From NCBI GenBank assembly GCA_020200935.1, contig JAIVHR010000204.1, positions 1 to 8,866 on the forward strand: DNA of 8,866 bases, given 5' to 3'. Shown one piece after another: positions 1-4,869 of the stretch; the stretch's first letter is position 1, and each line of letters starts with the position of its first letter. The stretch comes from Sphingomonadales bacterium (GTDB lineage Bacteria; Pseudomonadota; Alphaproteobacteria; Sphingomonadales; Sphingomonadaceae). The notes beneath the pieces are model-generated. The model ran no database searches. It saw nothing but the letters and a program-made list of their open reading frames with translations, and had not been told where the DNA came from. The position numbers and the translations under genes were made by a program.

Positions 1-1627
1 GTTTGTCGCGGCGAATTCGCGAGATGCGCGGAAAGCGCATGGCGAGCCCCGATTTGTGGCGCTTCGATTCATGCACCGAATCGAAGGCGACCTCGAAGAC
101 GAGCGTCTTTTCGACCTCGCGCACGGGCCCGAAGCGGCCGACCGTATTGCTGCGTACGAAACGGTCGATCCATTTGAGCTCCTCGTCGGTAAAGCCCGAA
201 TAGGCCTTGCCGACCGGATAGAGCTCGCCCTCTCCGGTCCAGCAGCCGAAGGTATAGTCCGAATAATAGCTCGATCGCTTGCCCGATCCCCGCCGGGCAT
301 ACATCAGCACGCAATCGGCGGTCAGCGGATCGCGCTTCCATTTGTACCATAAGCCTGTCTTGCGTCCCGCAACATAGGCGCTGTCCCTGCGCTTGAGCAT
401 CACCCCTTCGATCGCCGCCTCGCGCGCGCCGTCGCGCATTTCGGCGAGCAGGCCGAAATCCTCCGCCGCGACGAGCGCCGACAGGTCGAAGCGGTCTTCT
501 GGCAGCCGCGCGACAAAGGTCTCGAGCCGCTTGCGCCGTTCGGTCCAGGGCAGGGGGCGCAGATCCTGCTTGTCGTCGAAGAGAATGTCGTAGAGCCGGA
601 CGAAGGCCGGATATTGCTCGCGCATCTTCGCCGAGACGGTCTTGCGCCCGAGCCGCTGCTGGAGCGCGTTGAAGCTCGCCGCGCCGCCCGCGGCCCCGCC
701 CTGATCCTCGCCGCGTACCAGTAGTTCGCCGTCGACCGCGCCGGGTTCGGTGAAGGCGGCGGCGACATCGGGAAAGCCAGGCGTGATATCGTCGCCGGTG
801 CGGCTGTAGAGCCGCGTCTCGCCGGCGACATGGACGATCTGGACGCGGATGCCGTCCCATTTCCATTCCACCGCATAGTCGGCCATGTCGACCTCGCGCT
901 CGTCGAGCGGATGGGCGAGCATGAAGGGGCGGAAGACGGGGATGTCTTCGGTCGTCGGCTGTTTTCCGTGCCCCTCGCCCCAGGCAAAGAGCTCGGCGTA
1001 GGGCGGGTTTATCCCGTGCCAGACCTCCTCGACCGCATCGACATCGAGATCGAAAGCCAGCGCCAGCGCGGTCTTGGCGAGCCGCGCCGAGACGCCGACC
1101 CGCAACCCGCCCATCGCCAGCTTGAGCAACGCATAGCGCCCGTTGGCATCGAGCCGGTCGAGCATGCCGGCGAGTGCTCTGGGCGCTTCGGACCGGCCGA
1201 GGGTGAGCAGTCGTTCGACGACCTCGCCGAGCGGCATGTCCTGCCCGCTCCGTTCGGGCTGAGCTTGTCGAAGCCCTGCCTTTTTCTTTTTCGCCGTAGA
1301 AGAAGAGGACAGCCCTTCGACAAGCTTAGGGCGAACGGAATTTGCGCCGCCCAGCGGTTCGGGCCAGATCAGCGCTACCGTCTCGGCCGTATCGCCGACA
1401 TAGTCGCGGCTCATCCGGTAGAGCACGGGATCGACCCGCTCGTCGACGATCGCCTGGACCGCCGCGCGCTTGACGCCCGGAATGTCGAGCTCGCCGGTCA
1501 GCGCGGCGAGCGCCCAGCCGCGGTCGGGGTCGGGCGCCGCGCGCAGATAGTCGGCGATCAGCTTGAGCTTGGCGTTGCGCGAACGCGTATAGACGAGGCG
1601 GTCGAGAAGGTCGGCGAAAGCGCGCAT
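1..1627 (-). CDS. ATP-dependent DNA ligase, PP_1105 / cisplatin-damage-response type (3' end outside window)
   Basis: Seals nicks in duplex DNA through a ligase-AMP intermediate. This bacterial subfamily acts in DNA repair beside the NAD-dependent replicative ligase. 542 residues lie in the window. The last part seen, GLAMRFPRISRIRRDK, looks like the family C-terminus, so I estimate about 20 residues are missing. An N-terminal DNA-binding domain covers roughly residues 1-230. The adenylation domain has motif I EWKWDGIR with the AMP-accepting lysine at K256, VDGELLV with E301, EGVMLKR starting at E407, and WYKWKR with K429 and K431. An OB-fold follows. The start is the ATG at 1627, 16 bases after the DUF6265 stop. 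It has only a weak ribosome site, so translational coupling is plausible. Residues about 97-127 are an in-frame insertion encoded by a palindromic repeat. The exonuclease, helicase and PdeM genes that often accompany this ligase are not upstream; downstream cannot be seen. Confidence 0.93.
   Translation of the reverse strand, partial: MRAFADLLDRLVYTRSRNAKLKLIADYLRAAPDPDRGWALAALTGELDIPGVKRAAVQAIVDERVDPVLYRMSRDYVGDTAETVALIWPEPLGGANSVRPKLVEGLSSSSTAKKKKAGLRQAQPERSGQDMPLGEVVERLLTLGRSEAPRALAGMLDRLDANGRYALLKLAMGGLRVGVSARLAKTALALAFDLDVDAVEEVWHGINPPYAELFAWGEGHGKQPTTEDIPVFRPFMLAHPLDEREVDMADYAVEWKWDGIRVQIVHVAGETRLYSRTGDDITPGFPDVAAAFTEPGAVDGELLVRGEDQGGAAGGAASFNALQQRLGRKTVSAKMREQYPAFVRLYDILFDDKQDLRPLPWTERRKRLETFVARLPEDRFDLSALVAAEDFGLLAEMRDGAREAAIEGVMLKRRDSAYVAGRKTGLWYKWKRDPLTADCVLMYARRGSGKRSSYYSDYTFGCWTGEGELYPVGKAYSGFTDEELKWIDRFVRSNTVGRFGPVREVEKTLVFEVAFDSVHESKRHKSGLAMRFPRISRIRRDK
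1250..1338. repeat. Two-hairpin palindromic repeat inserted in frame in the ligase gene
   Basis: Two 28-base arms (1250-1277 and 1311-1338) are inverted copies with 5 mismatches, separated by a 33-base spacer. Each arm is itself a hairpin with a 5-bp stem and 11-base loop: GGGCT/AGCCC on the left and GCCCT/AGGGC on the right. Four of the five mismatches are paired stem changes that keep both hairpins intact. The core AGCTTGTCGAAG is a motif I recall as very common in sphingomonad intergenic repeats. Here it is read through on the minus strand and encodes SVRPKLVEGL, a Ser/Lys-rich linker and LRQAQPERSG within the ligase. No stop codon is introduced. Confidence 0.88.
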
Positions 1628-1643
1628 GGCTGTCGAACGAAGG

Positions 1644-2150
1644 TCAGTCGATCCGGTTCAGCTCGAATGTCGCGATCGAATCCTCGCCCTCGTTGCGCAG
1701 CCGCAGGTGAATGCGCAGCCCGTCCTCGCCGACGCGTTGATAAGTGAGACCGGAGAAATAGGCCGCATCCTCCTCGATCGCGACGAGCGGGAATTCGAGC
1801 GCGCTCTCCGCTGTATTGTCCTCCCAGCCCGACAGATCGGCGTTGAAATGCTTCAATCGCAGAACGAGCGAGCCGTCGCGCTCGATGAATTGCAGAATCT
1901 CGTAGAATTGCAGCGCGCCGTCGCGGCTCTGATGGAAGATGCCGGCGATCTGGCCGGCGACCGGCGGCAGCCAGGCCTCGTGGCTCTCTCCTCCGAGCCC
2001 GCTGCCTGCCCAGCTGCCAACGATCCAGGCCATCTGATCGATGGTGGCGGGCGGCGAAGTACCCTCGCCGAGGCTGCGCACATCCTGCGCCGGAGCGGCG
2101 GTGGCGGCGAGCAAGAAGAAGGCGATGAAACAGACGGCTTTGGCGAGCAT
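1644..2150 (-). CDS. Secreted DUF6265 family protein
   Basis: 168 residues, function unknown. The N-terminus MLAKAVCFIAFFLLAATAAP is a signal peptide with likely cleavage after APA, near residue 21, so the product is probably periplasmic. The body matches what I recall of DUF6265: IDQMAWIVGSWAG near the start of the mature protein, ESHEAWLPP, FYEILQFIERDG, LVLRLKHFNADLSGWED, then a LEFPLV segment and YFSGLTYQR. I chose the ATG at 2150 over the one at 2180 because it has a strong upstream GGGGAGGA ribosome site 7 bases away and puts the signal peptide at the N-terminus. The gene lies 16 bases upstream of the ligase on the same strand, so the two may be cotranscribed. I infer no functional link. 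It diverges from the small membrane-peptide gene at 2264. Confidence 0.85.
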   Translation of the reverse strand: MLAKAVCFIAFFLLAATAAPAQDVRSLGEGTSPPATIDQMAWIVGSWAGSGLGGESHEAWLPPVAGQIAGIFHQSRDGALQFYEILQFIERDGSLVLRLKHFNADLSGWEDNTAESALEFPLVAIEEDAAYFSGLTYQRVGEDGLRIHLRLRNEGEDSIATFELNRID

Positions 2151-2211
2151 GGCAGATTCCTCCCCGAGGGCTGCGGTCATAGCCCGCGGCGCCGCTCAGG
2201 TCATCCGCAAA

Positions 2212-2236
2212 GGAACCCTATCCCGTCCGGCGCTTT
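2212..2236 (+). promoter_or_regulatory. Possible EcfG-type general-stress promoter for the 28-residue peptide
   Basis: GGAAC at 2212-2216 matches the -35 element of alphaproteobacterial EcfG promoters. A 16-base spacer leads to CTTT at 2233-2236, one base off the expected CGTT. It lies about 27 bases before the ATG at 2264. A TTGACA at 2235-2240 overlaps but has no acceptable -10 at the right distance. The assignment rests on sequence match alone. Confidence 0.25.
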
Positions 2237-2263
2237 GACAATCCGAAAGGGAGTTCCAAAACC

Positions 2264-2350
2264 ATGTTGAGAGCCATCGGCTGCATCGTCGTGATCATCA
2301 TCGCGCTCGTCATCCTGAGCGTCTTCGGACTGCTGGGCGCGATTTTCTAA
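2264..2350 (+). CDS. Small single-pass membrane peptide, 28 residues
   Basis: ATG-to-TAA frame of 29 codons encoding MLRAIGCIVVIIIALVILSV followed by FGLLGAIF. Almost the whole peptide is one hydrophobic helix with a single positive residue (R3) before it, so it should sit in the inner membrane with a short cytoplasmic start. Support for it being real: AAAGGGAG at 2246-2253 lies 10 bases before the ATG, the composition is clearly that of a membrane helix, it has its own intergenic space opposite the divergent DUF6265 gene, and a palindromic element follows its stop. I do not recognise a named family. Similar short membrane peptides are, as I recall, often annotated as hypothetical in sphingomonads. 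Confidence 0.6.
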   Translation: MLRAIGCIVVIIIALVILSVFGLLGAIF

Positions 2351-2371
2351 AGCGCGTCCCAAGCATGCCGA

Positions 2372-2459
2372 CCCGTCACCCCGGACTTGATCCGGGGTCC
2401 AGGGCGGCAGGCGATGTCGTCTTTGGCTCTGGATGCCGGATCAAGTCCGGCATGACGGG
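2372..2459. repeat. Two-hairpin palindromic repeat between the membrane peptide and dps
   Basis: Left arm 2372-2400 and right arm 2431-2459 are inverted 29-base copies. Each contains a hairpin: CCCCGGA-CTTGA-TCCGGGG (2379-2397) and TGCCGGA-TCAAG-TCCGGCA (2434-2452). The arms differ at four positions, which form two compensated stem pairs. The spacer ends pair too (CCAGGGC 2399-2405 with GCTCTGG 2426-2432), so the unit could fold as three stems. It lies between two convergent genes and could end transcription from either side, but no T-tract follows the hairpins. Confidence 0.88.
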
Positions 2460-2497
2460 ATTAGCAATCGGCGTTTGGTCGCGAGCAGCGGCTCACC

Positions 2498-2989
2498 TCA
2501 GCCCTGGCGGCCGGCCTCGAACAGGAACCAGGCACGCTGCTCGGCCTGGTCGGTCCAGTCGTCGAGAAGTCCGTCGGTGGCATTGTCGCCGGCCGCATCG
2601 GCCAGCTCCTTCGCCTCGCGCAGCGCTTCGACGAGCTTGAGATTGTCCTCGCGCAGCTCATTCAGCATATCGCCGGCGGCGACGAAATCCTCGTCATTGT
2701 CGGCGATCGTCTGGTGGCGCGCGATGTCGCCGATCGAGCGCAAGGTGGTGCCGCCGGTCTTGCGGACGCGCTCGGCGATATCGTCGGTGGTGGCGAGAAT
2801 CTGCGCCGCCTGCTCGTCGAGCATCAGGTGATAGTCGCGGAAATGCGGACCCGAAACGTGCCAGTGGAAATTCTTGGTCTTCAGATATAGCGCGTAGCTG
2901 TCGGCGAGGATGCGGTTGAGCGCGCTCGCGACATCCTTGAGCTTGTTGTCCTGCAGATCGGTCGGGGTGGCGAGATTGGCGTCGGGCAT
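2498..2989 (-). CDS. dps: Dps-family DNA-binding ferritin-like protein
   Basis: 163 residues. Dps forms a 12-subunit cytoplasmic shell that oxidises ferrous iron, usually with hydrogen peroxide, stores it, and protects DNA in oxidative stress and stationary phase. The conserved region FHWHVSGPHFRDYHLMLDEQ carries the inter-subunit ferroxidase ligands with the exact family spacing: H42, H54, D58, D69 and E73. Length is typical. The ATG at 2989 gives the expected short polar N-terminus, with AGGAG at 3005-3001 placed 11 bases upstream. An extended start at 3097 would add a non-homologous arginine-rich stretch and is rejected. The gene stands alone with 134 bases upstream, where a TATATG box (3038-3033) is a possible -10. 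The N-terminal tail has few lysines, so DNA binding through the tail is uncertain. Confidence 0.94.
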   Translation of the reverse strand: MPDANLATPTDLQDNKLKDVASALNRILADSYALYLKTKNFHWHVSGPHFRDYHLMLDEQAAQILATTDDIAERVRKTGGTTLRSIGDIARHQTIADNDEDFVAAGDMLNELREDNLKLVEALREAKELADAAGDNATDGLLDDWTDQAEQRAWFLFEAGRQG

Positions 2990-3032
2990 GATGGAATTGG
3001 CTCCTGTCTGGAATGCGTTTTCGTTGCTCGTC

Positions 3033-3038
3033 CATATA
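3033..3038 (-). promoter_or_regulatory. Candidate -10 box for dps
   Basis: TATATG read on the minus strand, 43 bases before the dps start, in an otherwise GC-rich stretch. No convincing -35 box sits 16-18 bases upstream, and no EcfG motif aligns with it. Weak call. Confidence 0.2.
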
Positions 3039-3100
3039 ACGCATGGCGGGCCGTTTCGCCGCATCAAACCGCGCCCGCGCGGCCCGAATTGTCTCACTCT

Positions 3101-3802
3101 CTATAAACGAAGACGTCGATCAGTCAGAGCGCATTGATCGAAACCGCCGCCGCTACCACCAACAACAATCCGCCCAGACCCTTGCGGATCGCGGCGAGCG
3201 GCAGGCTCTTGCGCAGCGCACGGCCGCCATAAACCGCTACGCCCATCGCCAGCACCACGCCGAGCCAGGTGCCGAGTGCGACCGCCTCCCAGGCCGGATA
3301 GACGGCGGCATAGCCGGCGGCGAGAAACTGCGTCTTGTCGCCGAATTCGGCGAGCAGAAAGGCGATGAAGGCAGCGCCGAACAGGCCGAAGCCGTAATTC
3401 CTCGGCATCTTCACCCGATCGGCGGGGATCAGCGCGGCGACGCCCGCCAAGGCGAAGGCGATGGCGAGCAGCAGCAGCGCGCCATCGCGATCGATCATCG
3501 TCCGCCAGCATCGTCTCGCGCGCCGCCGGATCGTCGGTCGATTCGCAGCCGGCGGCGAATTTGAGCTGGTCGAAATAGAGCGGGAAGGCGGTCTTCTGGC
3601 GGTCGCGGGCGATCGATCGTTCGAAGCAGCGGGCGACGTCCTCGACCGCGCCGAAGCCGTGCTCGTGCGCCGAATTGCGAATCGCATCGATGGCGTCGTG
3701 AAGCGCGGGCAGGGTCATCGCCCGGCAGTGGCGCTCGAGTTCCTCGACCCTGCGGACGAGATCGGACCGGATGACGAACATGGCGTCGCTTTGCAGCTGC
3801 AT
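3101..3802 (-). CDS. Unrecognised protein; only the first ~105 residues look genuinely coding (probable frameshift)
   Basis: The ATG at 3802 has AAGGGGG six bases upstream. Residues 1 to about 104 look like a real soluble, largely helical protein: MQLQSDAMFVIRSDLVRRVE, then RHCRAMTLPALHDAIDAIRN, AHEHGFGAVEDVARCFERSI, AFPLYFDQLKFAAGCES and DDPAARETMLAD. I do not recognise a family. From about position 3490 the frame stays open to 3101 but becomes arginine-rich and overlaps the entire GDT1 gene in another frame, which looks like a shadow. A TGA in a neighbouring frame overlaps the GDT1 ATG as ATGA, so a one-base shift near 3490-3510 would give a normal protein of about 105 residues coupled to GDT1. 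It is either a sequence error, a real frameshift, or a true long overlap. The boundary is uncertain. Confidence 0.55.
   Translation of the reverse strand: MQLQSDAMFVIRSDLVRRVEELERHCRAMTLPALHDAIDAIRNSAHEHGFGAVEDVARCFERSIARDRQKTAFPLYFDQLKFAAGCESTDDPAARETMLADDDRSRWRAAAARHRLRLGGRRRADPRRSGEDAEELRLRPVRRCLHRLSARRIRRQDAVSRRRLCRRLSGLGGGRTRHLARRGAGDGRSGLWRPCAAQEPAARRDPQGSGRIVVGGSGGGFDQCALTDRRLRL
3124..3498 (-). CDS. TMEM165/GDT1 (UPF0016) family membrane protein, single-motif short form
   Basis: 124 residues, very hydrophobic, with about four membrane helices. The family is a group of inner-membrane cation transporters linked to manganese and calcium handling. Canonical members are near 190 residues with two E-x-G-D-[KR]-[ST] motifs in inverted halves. 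Only one motif is present here, AEFGDKTQFLA, preceded by VAALIPADRVK and GFGLFGAAFIAFLL. This corresponds to the linker and second half of the long form; the first half is missing. Short single-motif members may work as dimers, so it need not be broken. The ATG at 3498 is where hydrophobic coding begins. The longer frame to 3687 adds arginine/serine-rich sequence that shadows the next gene. The start lies inside the upstream open frame, where an ATGA would fit a stop/start overlap if that frame were shifted. Confidence 0.8.
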   Translation of the reverse strand: MIDRDGALLLLAIAFALAGVAALIPADRVKMPRNYGFGLFGAAFIAFLLAEFGDKTQFLAAGYAAVYPAWEAVALGTWLGVVLAMGVAVYGGRALRKSLPLAAIRKGLGGLLLVVAAAVSINAL

Positions 3803-3864
3803 GGCAGCCCCCTTCGCTGGCTTTCGGCCAGTGTGCGCCGTCAGGGTTAGGAAAAGATTAAGCG

Positions 3865-3895
3865 CCAGGCCAGTGATCGGGATCACGCTGCCTGG
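3865..3895. other. Imperfect palindrome upstream of the 3802 gene
   Basis: CCAGGC (3865-3870) pairs with GCCTGG (3890-3895), and TGATC (3874-3878) pairs with GATCA (3881-3885) around a two-base centre. On the minus strand it is followed by a T-rich stretch leading towards the start at 3802. It could be an operator, a hairpin in the leader, or chance. I see no recognised regulator motif. Confidence 0.3.
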
Positions 3896-3907
3896 GAAAA
3901 GTAGGTC

Positions 3908-4097
3908 CCCCTCCCCTTCAGGAGTGACGGGTCGGCCATGCCCCCGGCATGGCCTGAACAGCGCGGGGCGCTGTTCACCCGGCACTGGGCGTAGGGGTGG
4001 GGCAAGAGGCGGCAAGGGCTCGATGCCCTTGTCGGCTCTTCGAGCCGAGCTCCCCCGGATCAAGTCCGGGGTCGCCCCCACCCCTGAAGGGGAGGGG
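3908..4097. repeat. Large nested palindromic element with five internal hairpins
   Basis: This fills most of the gene-free stretch 3803-4209. The outer stem is a perfect 14-bp inverted repeat, CCCCTCCCCTTCAG (3908-3921) and CTGAAGGGGAGGGG (4084-4097). An inner stem pairs GGGGTGGGG (3994-4002) with CCCCACCCC (4076-4084). Independent hairpins lie at 3934-3954 (9-bp stem, loop CCC), 3956-3976 (9-bp stem, loop GGG), 4013-4031 (7 bp), 4032-4048 (7 bp, loop TTC) and 4053-4071 (CCCCGGA-TCAAG-TCCGGGG). The last is the exact reverse complement of the hairpin at 2379-2397. Whole-unit folding would give a branched cruciform. Nothing in it looks coding. Confidence 0.85.
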
Positions 4098-4111
4098 AAG
4101 GATCCTTCGGC

Positions 4112-4140
4112 TTGACATTCGCCCCCGTCATGGGCACATG
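4112..4140 (+). promoter_or_regulatory. Candidate sigma-70-type promoter for rpmG
   Basis: A perfect TTGACA -35 box at 4112-4117 lies 15 bases after the palindromic element. A 17-base spacer leads to CACATG at 4135-4140, a poor -10 match. The position, 70 bases before the rpmG ATG, fits. Called mainly on the -35 box. Confidence 0.4.
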
Positions 4141-4209
4141 GCCGCCGCTCGGGCGCGCGGAAAAGCTGCGGCGCCCATTCAGCTATCGAAGCAAGAAAAG
4201 GTTCAGGTC

Positions 4210-4377
4210 ATGGCCAAACCGGCGACCGTGAAAATCAAGCTCGTCAGCACGGCGGACACCGGCTTCTTCTACGTCACCAAGAAGAATCCGCGCAACCTGA
4301 CCGAGAAGATGACGATGCGCAAATACGATCCCGTCGTGCGCAAGCATGTCGAGTTCAAGGAAGCCAAGATCAAGTAA
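4210..4377 (+). CDS. rpmG: 50S ribosomal protein L33, cysteine-free form
   Basis: 55 residues, the full usual length. L33 is a small protein of the large ribosomal subunit near the E site. [34 protein letters not shown] and [17 protein letters not shown] are typical of the family. It has none of the four cysteines of the zinc-binding form, so it is the zinc-independent type. The ATG at 4210 has AAAAGG at 4196-4201, eight bases upstream. Earlier in-frame starts at 3997 and 4141 would prepend repeat-derived or arginine-rich residues and are rejected. The stop is followed after two bases by a palindromic repeat, and divK converges from the other side. Proximity of rpmG to divK and DUF3572 matches gene order I recall from other alphaproteobacteria. 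Confidence 0.96.
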   Translation: MAKPATVKIKLVSTADTGFFYVTKKNPRNLTEKMTMRKYDPVVRKHVEFKEAKIK

Positions 4378-4379
4378 GC

Positions 4380-4457
4380 GTGCTCCTGCGAAAGCAGGAG
4401 TCCAGGGCGGCAAACGCCGTCGCTTCCAGCCCTAGGTTCCTGCTTTCGCGGGAGCAC
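4380..4457. repeat. Two-hairpin palindromic repeat between convergent rpmG and divK
   Basis: Arms 4380-4403 and 4435-4457 are near-perfect inverted copies. Left hairpin: CTCCTGC-GAAA-GCAGGAG (4383-4400), with a GNRA-type tetraloop on the plus-strand RNA. Right hairpin: 4437-4454, seven pairs including two G-T, loop TTTC, which is GAAA on the minus-strand RNA. The spacer shares GTCCAGGGCGGCA (4400-4412) with the element at 2372-2459, and its ends also pair (CCAGGGC 4402-4408 with GCCCTAGG 4429-4436, one bulge). It sits two bases after the rpmG stop and four after the divK stop, so it may act as a bidirectional terminator, although no T-tract is present. Confidence 0.87.
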
Positions 4458-4461
4458 AGGC

Positions 4462-4824
4462 TCACACCAACCCGCGCACTTCCTCGATGAAGCGGTTTAC
4501 CGAGATCGGCTTGGAGACGTAGCTCTCGGCGCCGGCCGCGCGTATGCGTTCCTCGTCGCCCTTGCCGGCATAGGCGGTCACCGCCATGATCGGGATCGGC
4601 TTCAATGCGGCATCGGTTTTGAGCTCGCCGATCAGGTCGAGCCCCGAGACATGCGGCATCTGGATATCCATGATGATCAGGTCGGGTGCCAGCTCGCGCG
4701 CCTTGCCGACCGCTTCGCGCCCGTCGGCGACCGGCTCGGCGCGATAATCGTGGGCGCGCAACAGGTCGCAGAACAGTTTGCGGTTGAGATCGTTGTCCTC
4801 GACGACCAACACTGTTTTCGACAC
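4462..4824 (-). CDS. divK: DivK-type single-domain response regulator
   Basis: 120 residues consisting only of a receiver domain. In Caulobacter, DivK is phosphorylated and dephosphorylated by PleC and DivJ and controls the CckA-CtrA cell-cycle pathway through DivL. Visible landmarks: VLVVEDNDLN with acidic pocket residues E9 and D10, phospho-acceptor D53 in LIIMDIQMPHVSG, switch T83 in IMAVTAYAGKGDEER, and K105 in SYVSKPIS. D53 falls at the same residue number as in Caulobacter DivK. The start is taken as GTG at 4824, giving VSKTVLVVEDN as in relatives. The frame stays open upstream to 5061 but adds sequence antisense to DUF3572. A GTG seven codons earlier is possible. It diverges from DUF3572 with only 45 bases between starts and converges on rpmG. 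A pleD gene, often next to divK, is absent here. Confidence 0.92.
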   Translation of the reverse strand: MSKTVLVVEDNDLNRKLFCDLLRAHDYRAEPVADGREAVGKARELAPDLIIMDIQMPHVSGLDLIGELKTDAALKPIPIMAVTAYAGKGDEERIRAAGAESYVSKPISVNRFIEEVRGLV

Positions 4825-4854
4825 GCCGCCACCCCCGTTACGCACACTTGACCC

Positions 4855-4859
4855 AAGGA
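4855..4859 (+). promoter_or_regulatory. Ribosome-binding site that fixes an ATC start for DUF3572
   Basis: AAGGA lies 10 bases before the ATC at 4870. An in-frame TAA at 4864-4866 rules out any earlier start in this frame. The next ordinary start codon in frame is the TTG at 5038, which would delete most of the conserved protein. Confidence 0.55.
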
Positions 4860-4869
4860 CACCTAAGCC

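Noticed and set aside
830..1747. Long plus-strand open frame opposite the ligase gene
   Set aside because: It is antisense to a clear ligase with all catalytic motifs. Its segments GLSLSKP and FDKLRANG are translations of the palindromic repeat, and the remainder has no family resemblance.
2235..2240. TTGACA as a -35 box for the 28-residue peptide
   Set aside because: The sequence 16-18 bases downstream has no -10 resemblance and would overlap the ribosome site and start codon.
2365..2640. Plus-strand frame starting MPTRHPGLDPGS
   Set aside because: The peptides HPGLDPGS and CRIKSGMTG are translations of the two-hairpin repeat, and the rest is antisense to dps.
3803..4081. N-terminal extension of the 3802 gene to 4081
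   Set aside because: The added sequence reads through the composite palindrome. A good ribosome site and the ATG at 3802 mark the real start.
3908..4097. CRISPR array or tRNA-like structures in the hairpin-rich stretch
   Set aside because: There are no direct repeats with regular spacers and no tRNA anticodon, T-loop or CCA signature. The structure consists of nested inverted repeats.
4383..4400. Classical rho-independent terminator after rpmG
   Set aside because: The hairpin is good but no T-tract follows. It is one arm of a repeat element, so I list it as a repeat with possible terminator activity.
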